Origin: Aquirhabdus sp.
GTDB taxonomy: Bacteria > Pseudomonadota > Gammaproteobacteria > Pseudomonadales > Moraxellaceae
Assembly (NCBI GenBank): GCA_030149815.1
Contig: JASLHI010000059.1
Location: forward strand, 1-60,014
Direction: 5' to 3'
DNA: 60,014 nucleotides
Every line of letters starts with the position of its first letter. Positions within the stretch are counted from its first letter, which is position 1. The notes beneath the pieces are model-generated. The model was not told the origin of the DNA. It ran no database searches and saw only the letters and a program-made list of their open reading frames with translations. Made by a program: the position numbers and the translations under genes. This document shows, piece by piece, positions 53,077-60,014 of this stretch.

Positions 53077-54783
53077 ATGAGCAATGACAGCAACAAAGAT
53101 CAAGATAACCTCAATATCCGCAAACATTCATCACAAGTAGTTGATGGCATTGAGTTCGCGCCAGCACGTGCAATGCTACGTGCGGTTGGTTTTTCGGATG
53201 AAGATTTTAAAAAGCCACAAATCGGAATTGCGTCGACATGGGCAAATGTCACGCCGTGTAATATGCACATCGACGGCTTGGCGCGCGAAGCAGAAGCAGG
53301 CGCGAATGCCGCAGGCGGCAAAGGCGTGATTTTCAATACCATTACGATTTCTGACGGTATCGCCAATGGTACTGAAGGCATGAAATATTCAATGGTGTCA
53401 CGCGAAATCATCGCGGATTCGATTGAAGCCGTTGCAGGCTGTGAAGGCTTTGATGGTCTAATCGCAATTGGCGGTTGTGACAAAAACATGCCCGGTTGCA
53501 TCATGGGCTTGGCGCGTCTGAATCGTCCATCAGTGTTCGTTTATGGCGGTTCAATCCGCCCGGGTGCAGGTCATACCGACATCATTTCTGTATTTGAAGC
53601 GGTTGGACAACACGCTAAAGGCGAACTGTCTGCGATTCAAGTGAAACAAATTGAAGAAGTTGCGATCCCTGGTCCTGGTTCATGCGGTGGGATGTACACT
53701 GCAAACACCATGGCATCTGCGATTGAGGCACTCGGCATGAGCTTGCCGGGTTCATCTGCACAAGATGCCGTGTCTCAAGAAAAAAATAATGATTGTCAAC
53801 GCGCTGGCGAAGCGGTAATGAACTTGCTGCGTTTGGACATCAAACCACGCGACATCATGACCAAAGCAGCATTTGAGAATGCGATCAAAATCGTCATCGT
53901 GCTGGGTGGTTCAACCAACGCTGTTCTGCATTTGATCGGCATGGCGCGTACGGTTGACGTTGATCTAAGTTTGGACGATTTCATTCGCATCGGTAAAGAC
54001 ACTCCGCTCCTCGCAGACGTACGTCCATCAGGCAAATACATGATGAGTGAATTGGTGGCGATTGGTGGTATTCAGCCTCTGATGAAACGCATGTTGGATC
54101 GTGGCATGTTGGATGGTTCATGTTTGACAGTAACTGGCAAGACATTGGCGGAAAACTTGGCAAATGTTCAAGATTACCCAGCTGATCAACAAATCATCAT
54201 GCCATTTGATAAACCAATCAAACCTGATTCACATTTGGTCATTCTGAAAGGAAATTTGGCGGAGGAAGGTTCTGTTGCCAAGATCACAGGCAAAGAAGGT
54301 CTGCGTTTTGAAGGTAATGCACGTGTTTATAGCGGCGAAATCGAAGCAATGGCTGGCATCTTGAATGGTGAAGTGGTTGCAGGCGACGTCATCGTGATTA
54401 AAGACGAAGGCCCGAAAGGCGGCCCAGGTATGCGCGAAATGTTGAAACCAACATCAGCCGTGATGGGGAAAGGTTTGGGTCAATCGGTTGCCTTGATTAC
54501 CGATGGTCGTTTTAGCGGTGGTTCGCATGGCTTTGTGGTCGGTCATATCACCCCAGAAGCTTTTGAAGGTGGTTTGATTGGCTTGGTTCATACAGGCGAT
54601 CGTATTGTGATTGATGCTGAAACCCGCGAACTTAACTTGCTGGTGAGTGACGAAGAAATCGCAAAACGCCGCGCAGCATGGGTACGCCCAGCTCCGAAAT
54701 ACACACGTGGTGTATTGGCTAAATACGCACGTTTGGTCTCAAGCGCATCGACAGGTGCAACGACCGATTTGAATCTCGACTAA
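53077..54783 (+). CDS. ilvD: Dihydroxy-acid dehydratase
   Basis: A 568-residue Fe-S enzyme of branched-chain amino acid synthesis that dehydrates 2,3-dihydroxy-isovalerate and its homologue. Cluster ligands appear as VTPCNMH, GGCDKNMPGC and GSCGGMYTANTM; the C-terminal domain with GRFSGGSHGFVVGH is intact. At 568 residues it is of the short form, probably [2Fe-2S] like the plant and cyanobacterial type rather than the 616-residue enteric one. It has its own promoter region facing the LysR gene. A family B repeat starts ten bases after its stop. Confidence 0.96.
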   Translation: MSNDSNKDQDNLNIRKHSSQVVDGIEFAPARAMLRAVGFSDEDFKKPQIGIASTWANVTPCNMHIDGLAREAEAGANAAGGKGVIFNTITISDGIANGTEGMKYSMVSREIIADSIEAVAGCEGFDGLIAIGGCDKNMPGCIMGLARLNRPSVFVYGGSIRPGAGHTDIISVFEAVGQHAKGELSAIQVKQIEEVAIPGPGSCGGMYTANTMASAIEALGMSLPGSSAQDAVSQEKNNDCQRAGEAVMNLLRLDIKPRDIMTKAAFENAIKIVIVLGGSTNAVLHLIGMARTVDVDLSLDDFIRIGKDTPLLADVRPSGKYMMSELVAIGGIQPLMKRMLDRGMLDGSCLTVTGKTLAENLANVQDYPADQQIIMPFDKPIKPDSHLVILKGNLAEEGSVAKITGKEGLRFEGNARVYSGEIEAMAGILNGEVVAGDVIVIKDEGPKGGPGMREMLKPTSAVMGKGLGQSVALITDGRFSGGSHGFVVGHITPEAFEGGLIGLVHTGDRIVIDAETRELNLLVSDEEIAKRRAAWVRPAPKYTRGVLAKYARLVSSASTGATTDLNLD

Positions 54784-54792
54784 ATCCTTTCG

Positions 54793-54892
54793 CTTTGAAG
54801 TCTTCCCCTTCAAGGGGGTGAGCGGGGAAATAACAAAGCGCTGCTTTGTCCCCGCGCAAGACGAAGCGATAGCGTAGTGTTAGATGGGGGTG
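54793..54892 (+). repeat. 100-bp dispersed repeat family B, copy 2
   Basis: The same order as copy 1: ctttgaagtcttccccttc, a hairpin acaaagc-gct-gctttgt at 54833-54849, then gcgcaagacgaagc and agtgttagatg. It lies in the 3' region of ilvD, before a terminator. Confidence 0.75.
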
Positions 54893-54912
54893 CTTAAAAG
54901 TATCTCTTAAAG

Positions 54913-54951
54913 AAAAAACCGCTTTTATCTATCGCATAAAAGCGGTTTTTT
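54913..54951. terminator. Bidirectional terminator between ilvD and hisA
   Basis: Long perfect arms aaaaaaccgcttttat / ataaaagcggtttttt with a 7-base loop and T runs on both strands. It serves the convergent ilvD and hisA genes. Confidence 0.9.
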
Positions 54952-54973
54952 CATGTGCGTCAGTTACTGCTAA

Positions 54974-55696
54974 TCAGACATCCCAAATCGCTTGTGCTTC
55001 TCTCAGGTTCAGCGTGCCTTCATAAATCGCACGTCCAGTAATCGCACCTAAAATTCCAGCCTGACCTTTCAGTGCATGAATGTCATCCAGATTAGTTATG
55101 CCACCAGATGCAATCACAGGTAAACCACATGCTGCTGCAAGTGCAACAGTTTGCGACACATTGACACCTTGCATCATGCCATCGCGTGCAATATCGGTAT
55201 AGACAATACTGGATACGCCCGCATCAGCAAAGCGTTTTGCGAGATCAGTTGCTTTGACGTCAGTCACATTTGCCCAACCATCCGTTGCAACCCAACCATC
55301 TTTGGCATCAATACCGACAATGATATGACCTGCAAATTGTTTACATGCTTCTTCAACAAATTCAGGTTCGCGTACTGCCTTTGTGCCAATAATCACATAA
55401 GACACGCCAGCATCAAGGTAATGTCCGATTGTTTCTAACGAACGAATTCCGCCACCGATTTGGATTGGTAATGTTGGGTGTACTTTGGCAATCGCTTCAA
55501 CAACGCTTTTATGAATTGGTGTTCCTGCAAAAGCACCATTTAAATCAACGAGATGTAAACGACGTGCGCCTTCATTAACCCAGTGAGTTGCGGTCGCAAC
55601 AGGATCATCAGAAAACACAGTATCGTCTTCCATACGTCCTTGTTTAAGGCGGACACATTGACCATCTTTAAGATCGATTGCAGGAATTAATAACAT
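54974..55696 (-). CDS. hisA: ProFAR isomerase HisA
   Basis: A 240-residue TIM barrel that isomerises ProFAR to PRFAR in histidine synthesis. The two phosphate-binding halves are visible: LIPAIDLKDGQCVRL with LVDLNGAF and GGGIRS, then IASGGITNLDD. The catalytic Asp sits in IDL and the second in YTDIARDGMMQG. Normal length. hisF is not adjacent; a DUF805 gene separates hisA from hisH. Confidence 0.96.
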   Translation of the reverse strand: MLLIPAIDLKDGQCVRLKQGRMEDDTVFSDDPVATATHWVNEGARRLHLVDLNGAFAGTPIHKSVVEAIAKVHPTLPIQIGGGIRSLETIGHYLDAGVSYVIIGTKAVREPEFVEEACKQFAGHIIVGIDAKDGWVATDGWANVTDVKATDLAKRFADAGVSSIVYTDIARDGMMQGVNVSQTVALAAACGLPVIASGGITNLDDIHALKGQAGILGAITGRAIYEGTLNLREAQAIWDV

Positions 55697-55809
55697 AAGC
55701 AGACATATTCAGCGGTAATCAGTGAGGGCGCTATTATGCCATTACATGGGGAGAGAGTTGAATAAAAAATGCTGAGAGATCTATATATGATTGTTTCGGG
55801 TCATGTGTT

Positions 55810-56427
55810 TCAATAGGTTGATGTGGTTGGTATAGCATCTGTCAATAGGTGGGATAATTCTAAGCAAGATTGATAGGGGAGGATTTCGACCACAAAGTTG
55901 TGTCCCAAAATAAAAGAAATTGAAATAAATATGACATAACTTATGCCAAAAGCTTTTTCCCATTTACTTGTTGTTTTTTGTCTACCGTATGTATTCGCGC
56001 CATTGGTTCCTTTAGCTATCATTAGATAAAGCGAGAAAGCAGTATTAGTTACGAATACAATGATCCAGAAAGTTAGTTCTAAATGAGGGTCATGAAAAGT
56101 AATTATTAGAATTAGTAAAAGTGCAGTGGTGATTATAGGTAATAATGACCACCAACCTGTTCGATTGAGGTCATGCAGTCGTCGAATTTTAAATAAAAAA
56201 TCAAGATAAATGACAATAATTATGAATGTCCAGAAGGGCATAATGAACTTTTGGCTCATAGGATGAATATGAAAGCCTGTGATGGAGATTAATAATCCAG
56301 TGAGGAAGCCGAGGGTGGAAAGCATCAACATCCAAGCAAGATAAGACACTCGCCCAAACCGACCTTTAGATGAGAAATAGTGATCTTCTGGAGTGATATA
56401 AGAGCGTGATTTGAAACTTTTGCTCAT
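55810..56427 (-). CDS. DUF805 membrane protein
   Basis: A 205-residue protein with about four to five membrane helices. KGRFGRVSYLAW near residue 21, RRLHDLNRTGWW and KGTNGANTYGR are the three conserved blocks of DUF805, a family often annotated as YhaH-like membrane proteins of unknown function. It lies inside the his cluster, between hisH and hisA, with about 90-110 bases on each side, and is more AT-rich than its neighbours, so it may be a later insertion. It ends about 75 bases before the right end of the hisA upstream gap. Confidence 0.85.
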   Translation of the reverse strand: MSKSFKSRSYITPEDHYFSSKGRFGRVSYLAWMLMLSTLGFLTGLLISITGFHIHPMSQKFIMPFWTFIIIVIYLDFLFKIRRLHDLNRTGWWSLLPIITTALLLILIITFHDPHLELTFWIIVFVTNTAFSLYLMIAKGTNGANTYGRQKTTSKWEKAFGISYVIFISISFILGHNFVVEILPYQSCLELSHLLTDAIPTTSTY

Positions 56428-56515
56428 TATCTATTTCCATCAGTTATTAGAATGTTTAAGCATCTTAACTGATGGAAATGAAGTTTTGGAGAACCGAAAT
56501 AAAAACTAGCGAAAA

Positions 56516-57133
56516 TTAAATTCGCCACTCTACAAAGTTTTTGAGGAGTTGTAAGCCTGCTGTATGGCTTTTTTCTGGATGGAATTGCACTGCAAATAGG
56601 TTCTCTTGAGTGAGACTGCAAGCAAATTGTTGACCATATTCACACGTAGCAGCAACCAGCGATTGATCTTCTGGTGCGACATAATAACTATGCACAAAAT
56701 AGAAACGGCCATTTTGCTCAATGCCTTGCCATAAAGGATGCGAAGGATCGGATTGCTTCACTTGGTTCCAGCCCATATGCGGCACTTTTAGTCCATTAAC
56801 GTCTGGAAAACGTTGCACTTGACCTTTAAAAATGCCAAGGCAGTCCACACCATCATTTTCAGTTGAAAACTGCATCAGTGCTTGCATGCCAACACAAATT
56901 GCGAGGACCGGTTTGTTAAATGCCGCATTTTTGATTGCAACGTCTACACCCGCATCACGCATGCCCGCCATACAATCACGCATCGCGCCTACACCAGGAA
57001 ACACGATTTTATCTGCACGCGCGATCAGCGCAGGATCATTGGTCACATCGACGGTTGCACCGACGTGTTCTAAAGCCTTCGCGGCAGAGTGCAAGTTTCC
57101 CATTCCATAATCAAGTAAAGCAATACGGGTCAT
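56516..57133 (-). CDS. hisH: Imidazole glycerol phosphate synthase glutaminase subunit HisH
   Basis: A 205-residue class I glutamine amidotransferase. The nucleophile Cys lies in VLAICVGMQAL, and the His-Glu pair in VQFHPEKS. It feeds ammonia to HisF to form IGP and AICAR. The ATG follows the hisB stop directly (TAA then ATG), showing coupling. hisF is not in the window. Confidence 0.95.
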   Translation of the reverse strand: MTRIALLDYGMGNLHSAAKALEHVGATVDVTNDPALIARADKIVFPGVGAMRDCMAGMRDAGVDVAIKNAAFNKPVLAICVGMQALMQFSTENDGVDCLGIFKGQVQRFPDVNGLKVPHMGWNQVKQSDPSHPLWQGIEQNGRFYFVHSYYVAPEDQSLVAATCEYGQQFACSLTQENLFAVQFHPEKSHTAGLQLLKNFVEWRI

Positions 57134-57751
57134 TTACAAACTACCTTTAGTCGACGCAATTGTTCCAGCCGCACGAGGATCTTCTTCGCAGGCCATGCGC
57201 AGAGCGCGTGCTAATGCTTTAAACACACTTTCAATTTGATGATGGCTATTTTTTCCTTTCAAATTGTCTATGTGCAGTGTAATCAATGCGTGATTCACAA
57301 AGCCTTGAAAAAATTCAGAAAATAAATCAACGTCAAACGAGCCAACACGGGCGCGAGTATAAGGAATATCCATAAATAAACCTGGACGGCCTGAAATATC
57401 CACAACAACGCGTGACAATGCTTCATCTAATGGCGCATAAAAATGTCCATAGCGACGAATACCTTTTTTGTCACCCAATGCCTTTGCGAACGCTTGACCT
57501 AGAGTAATGCCACAATCTTCAACCGTGTGATGATCATCAATTTCAAGGTCGCCATCACATTCAATATTAATATCAAACAAACCATGACGTTTGATCTGAT
57601 CAATCATATGATCCAAAAAAGGAATACCAGTATTCAATACACCTGCGCCAGTCCCATCCAAATTGACTCGTGCACGAATTTTAGTTTCATTGGTATTGCG
57701 AACGACATCGGCGATACGGCCAACACTTGAAGTCGTGTTCTGCTCGGTCAT
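57134..57751 (-). CDS. hisB: Imidazoleglycerol-phosphate dehydratase
   Basis: A 205-residue monofunctional IGP dehydratase of the histidine pathway. The manganese-binding blocks DHMIDQIKRHGLFD, DDHHTVEDCGI and the second half containing SHHQIESVFKALARAL are intact. The ATG at 57751 (MTEQNTTSS) is used, with gaga eight bases upstream; the longer frame to 57784 is not conserved. There is no fused HisN-type phosphatase, as is usual outside enterics. Confidence 0.95.
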   Translation of the reverse strand: MTEQNTTSSVGRIADVVRNTNETKIRARVNLDGTGAGVLNTGIPFLDHMIDQIKRHGLFDINIECDGDLEIDDHHTVEDCGITLGQAFAKALGDKKGIRRYGHFYAPLDEALSRVVVDISGRPGLFMDIPYTRARVGSFDVDLFSEFFQGFVNHALITLHIDNLKGKNSHHQIESVFKALARALRMACEEDPRAAGTIASTKGSL

Positions 57752-57852
57752 ACGGATTCTCAGGCTAAAAAGATTGATTAGCACGAATTATAGCGCAACT
57801 ACTGTATAATTGAATCATTGCACCAGAATCATTTGAATTCAGAGTAATCCTT

Positions 57853-58266
57853 ATGCCATTGACCTTTCACGCTTATGAAACACTGAGTGAAGATTTACGT
57901 GACCAGCTTGAAAATTTGTATAACATCAGCCCTGAGTTTGCTGATGGAACGCAAGCTGTCGAAGCTTTAGACAAAGCATTAGAAAAGAGTGCGCGGTCTT
58001 ACACCACTAATTTTCATGCAAAACTCTATACAGCCGAATTTAATGACAAGGTCATCGCAGCGATTTGGGTCACAGGTTGTGGCTCCGAAAGATTACTTCA
58101 ATACATCGTTGTGCATTACGCTAATCGTGGGCGTGGTGTTGCAGATCAACTTGTTCGTGCAGTCACTGAGCAAGAACAAGCTTTAGGTGTGACAAGTTTT
58201 CAGCCTGGTTGTGGAGCCATTCATCGTGCTTTGGCACATTTAGGATTGGTAAATTCGCCCATTTAG
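57853..58266 (+). CDS. PanZ-like acetyl-CoA-binding GNAT protein
   Basis: A 137-residue GNAT-fold protein. The acetyl-CoA pyrophosphate loop is visible as NRGRGVADQLVRAV near residues 94-107. The short form and the overall pattern (FADGTQAVEAL, ERLLQYIVVHYANRGRG) recall PanZ/PanM, the acetyl-CoA sensor that triggers PanD self-cleavage and controls pantothenate synthesis. panD is not adjacent, so the assignment is by sequence feel alone. It diverges from hisB. Confidence 0.72.
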   Translation: MPLTFHAYETLSEDLRDQLENLYNISPEFADGTQAVEALDKALEKSARSYTTNFHAKLYTAEFNDKVIAAIWVTGCGSERLLQYIVVHYANRGRGVADQLVRAVTEQEQALGVTSFQPGCGAIHRALAHLGLVNSPI

Positions 58267-58390
58267 ATGATTAAATCAACGTTTGTTTCGTTTTTTACCC
58301 GAAAGCGAACAAGAAATCATCAAGTCGTACATAATCTCAATTAATCTACTTGACTTGAAAAGCCCTTTTCGATTTAATGCACACCCTGAC

Positions 58391-58466
58391 GGCGCGGTAG
58401 CTCAGTCGGTAGAGCAATGGATTGAAAATCCATGTGTCCCCAGTTCGATCCTGGGCCACGCCACCA
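58391..58466 (+). tRNA. tRNA-Phe (GAA), CCA encoded
   Basis: A complete cloverleaf of 76 bases. Anticodon loop ttGAAaa (stem atgga / tccat), D-arm gctcagtcggtagagc, T-arm cccag-ttcgatc-ctggg, and the 3' CCA is encoded. The acceptor stem ggcgcgg / ccacgcc has one C-A mismatch at position 5-68. It stands just before the rRNA promoter. Confidence 0.95.
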
Positions 58467-58564
58467 TATTTTAGTAAGTTGTTGTAGAAATATTGTTGTT
58501 TAAAGTTTGATTTAGTTTTTGATGATGTGTGATTCACAAAATTAAAAAATAATTAAAAATCAAG

Positions 58565-58592
58565 TTGACAAACATAAATTTTTCTGTAGAAT
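58565..58592 (+). promoter_or_regulatory. Ribosomal RNA operon promoter
   Basis: A consensus -35 ttgaca (58565-58570) and a -10 tagaat (58587-58592) are spaced by 16 bases, with an A/T-rich UP-like element (58540-58562) upstream. Confidence 0.85.
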
Positions 58593-58730
58593 ACGCCTCC
58601 TTACTTCGGCAAGCCAGACGATGGTTGCTAAGACTCTTTAAGAACTTGTGAAGAACAACTTGTGTGGATTTTTGCTGGTTACGATGAGATAAATTATCAT
58701 TTAGTAATTAGTAGAAATTACTCGCATACG
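58593..58730 (+). ncRNA. rRNA operon leader with boxA; 16S gene missing
   Basis: After the promoter comes a leader containing gactctttaaga (58632-58643), a boxA-type antitermination site, followed by agaacaacttgtgtggatttttgctgg, which I recall from Acinetobacter 16S leaders. A 16S rRNA 5' end (agagtttgat...) should follow within about 200 bases. Instead, kinase-coding DNA of a different organism appears from about 58730. Confidence 0.7.
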
Positions 58731-60014
58731 GAGGAAGGAACTGCATGCCGGAAGTGGGGGAGTCGGGTTCATTCGATCCGTCTGTCAACATTGGCAACAG
58801 TTTATCGTCAGCCCCGGTTACATCGTCCTGGTTCTGATCCTTGAGTGTTGGTGGGTGTGTTGAGTCTTCGATTGTAGCGGCGATGGTAGTCCTGCTGGGT
58901 ATAGTGTCAAGGATGGTTGGGCTGTCGAGTCCTGAGAGTGGACTGTTTGGCTGGCCGTTTGTAGCCTTGTAGGTACTCTTGTCAAGATTCAGAGTTGGCT
59001 TTGCATGTCCATTCTTGACAGCATCTCCTTGACCCGTGCTCGCCTTGCTGAGACCATTAGCAGTATCCTTCACAGGCTCACCCAGGAATGACACTCGCAC
59101 GCCCGAACGATCTTGCCGGATTGGGACTGATGGAACGTTCTGCTGCACCAGGGCTGCACCCTGTCCAAACGATTGACGGACACCAGGTCGTAATATTGTT
59201 GGCGGTGAGGCTGGTCTCATGTGGTGTGTATTCTCTGGCGATGACTGGATGGCTGCGTCGGTATCATACATGCTAGGTGCGACCATTGAATCACTCGAGA
59301 GTGGACGAGAAGATCTGGGCGATCTTGGCCTTGCTTCAGCTGATCGTGGGTTCTGTTGTTCTGCTGCCAGTAGTTCGACTAGTTCTGAAAGGACGATATC
59401 CATTTGTGGCCTGTTTTGCGGCAGTCCATCCCAACACCGTCTGTAGAGCATCTCGTATTCAACTGCTGTTCCTGGGACAGTCTTTTCACGGACTCCTGCA
59501 ATGATGTTGACGGCCAGCATCACATCCTGCAATTGCGCCTCGAACGGGATCACACAGCTTGAGAGCTCCCACAAGATCACCCCTAAACTGTAGATATCGC
59601 ATTTGGCGTTGTAGGTGATGGTTGGGTTCTGCATGCGTTCTGGGGCGACGTATGGCACGACACCAAAGAGTCCTGCCTTTGTGGTATAGATAGTCTTGTT
59701 GACAGATTTGCTCAAACCAAAGTCCGTGATCAGGGCCTTCCCGTCTGTATCGATGAGAATGTTGCGTGAATGCAAGTCCGTGTGAAAGATGTTTTCCCGA
59801 TGAATAAAGTCGAGGCCGCTGGCGACCTCCCATGCGAGGCGGTATTTTGTTAACCAAGTGATGGAGACATTCCGAGTCTCTAAATAGTCCTGTAAACAGC
59901 CATTCTCAGCATACTGCATGACGATGCATGTGTCGTGTGTAAGCGGGTGTTTCGTGATCCCAAAGAACTTGACGATGTAGTTGGAATCGTGGACTTGCTT
60001 ATGCATCTTGAGCT
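58708..60014 (-). CDS. Eukaryotic (probably fungal) protein kinase, partial; chimeric join
   Basis: An open frame runs in from the right edge with no start; the first Met visible is at 60006, but upstream codons (LK) continue the kinase. The kinase domain shows HTDLHSRNILI (catalytic Asp77, Asn82 counting from that Met), DFGLS at 95-99, APERMQ at 121 and CDIYSLGVILWEL. The ATP-binding loop lies beyond the edge. After about 220 residues comes a Ser/Pro/Thr-rich tail. This is the TKL/RTK-like kinase type abundant in Mucoromycota such as Mortierella, not a bacterial Hanks-type. The last five or six codons (ASNFY) and the stop lie in what looks like the bacterial rRNA leader, so the C-terminus is artificial. 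It is interpreted as contamination joined at a repeat. Confidence 0.85.
   Translation of the reverse strand, partial: LKMHKQVHDSNYIVKFFGITKHPLTHDTCIVMQYAENGCLQDYLETRNVSITWLTKYRLAWEVASGLDFIHRENIFHTDLHSRNILIDTDGKALITDFGLSKSVNKTIYTTKAGLFGVVPYVAPERMQNPTITYNAKCDIYSLGVILWELSSCVIPFEAQLQDVMLAVNIIAGVREKTVPGTAVEYEMLYRRCWDGLPQNRPQMDIVLSELVELLAAEQQNPRSAEARPRSPRSSRPLSSDSMVAPSMYDTDAAIQSSPENTHHMRPASPPTILRPGVRQSFGQGAALVQQNVPSVPIRQDRSGVRVSFLGEPVKDTANGLSKASTGQGDAVKNGHAKPTLNLDKSTYKATNGQPNSPLSGLDSPTILDTIPSRTTIAATIEDSTHPPTLKDQNQDDVTGADDKLLPMLTDGSNEPDSPTSGMQFLPPYASNFY

Noticed and set aside
53100..53504. 134-codon frame opposite ilvD
   Set aside because: Antisense shadow of a well-conserved enzyme.
59486..59857. 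123-codon frame inside the kinase region
   Set aside because: Same-strand out-of-frame shadow of the kinase gene.
1..60014. CRISPR array, insertion sequence or prophage
   Set aside because: No regularly spaced repeats, transposase or phage structural gene is visible; the repeats found are palindromic and dispersed.

Overview
Most of the window (about 1.2-58.7 kb) is ordinary chromosome of a gammaproteobacterium of the Moraxellaceae, Acinetobacter- or Alkanindiges-like. The basis is the gene set: long AcnA, thrC/hom/dsbC/xerD side by side, feoA-feoB followed by a small Cys-tailed protein, fmt-rsmB, ilvD, split hisB-hisH and hisA, Baeyer-Villiger and AlmA-type monooxygenases, and an Acinetobacter-style rRNA leader. 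I could not run searches, so the genus is an inference.

Left part (1-13.8 kb): an incomplete coiled-coil protein of unknown function at the edge, a coupled operon (membrane protein, saccharopine-dehydrogenase-like reductase, DCC thiol protein), a PlsC-type acyltransferase, ppc, a pirin, a LysR/azoR divergent pair, an orphan HNH nuclease and several small stress or detoxification enzymes.

Middle (13.8-31.6 kb): acnA, two tandem paralogous diguanylate cyclases, thrC, hom, a lipoprotein-type DsbC, xerD, a third diguanylate cyclase, a PucR regulator divergent from an AlmA-like flavin monooxygenase, and the feo iron-uptake operon with a probable Fur box.

Right-middle (31.7-49.3 kb): two tautomerase-superfamily proteins, a MAPEG protein, a broken Imm26-type immunity gene, a GST, a TetR-BVMO pair, ppiC, a repetitive amphipathic helical protein, a YhfG-Fic toxin-antitoxin pair with a perfect inverted repeat at its promoter, a patatin, an iron alcohol dehydrogenase, a HlyD/ABC efflux operon, and a series of small poorly known proteins including a frameshifted NERD/zinc-ribbon protein.

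Right end (49.4-58.7 kb): rsmB-fmt, LysR/ilvD, hisA, a DUF805 protein, hisH-hisB, a PanZ-like GNAT, tRNA-Phe, and the promoter and boxA leader of an rRNA operon. The 16S gene that should follow is absent. From about 58.73 kb to the end the sequence is a eukaryotic, probably fungal, protein-kinase gene on the minus strand. This looks like a chimeric assembly join at an rRNA repeat.

Several dispersed palindromic repeat families punctuate the intergenic spaces. One roughly 100-bp family flanks LysR-ilvD as direct repeats and shows compensatory base changes in a hairpin. Two genes (Imm26-like and NERD) are each broken by one base in a homopolymer, which may be real decay or sequencing error.
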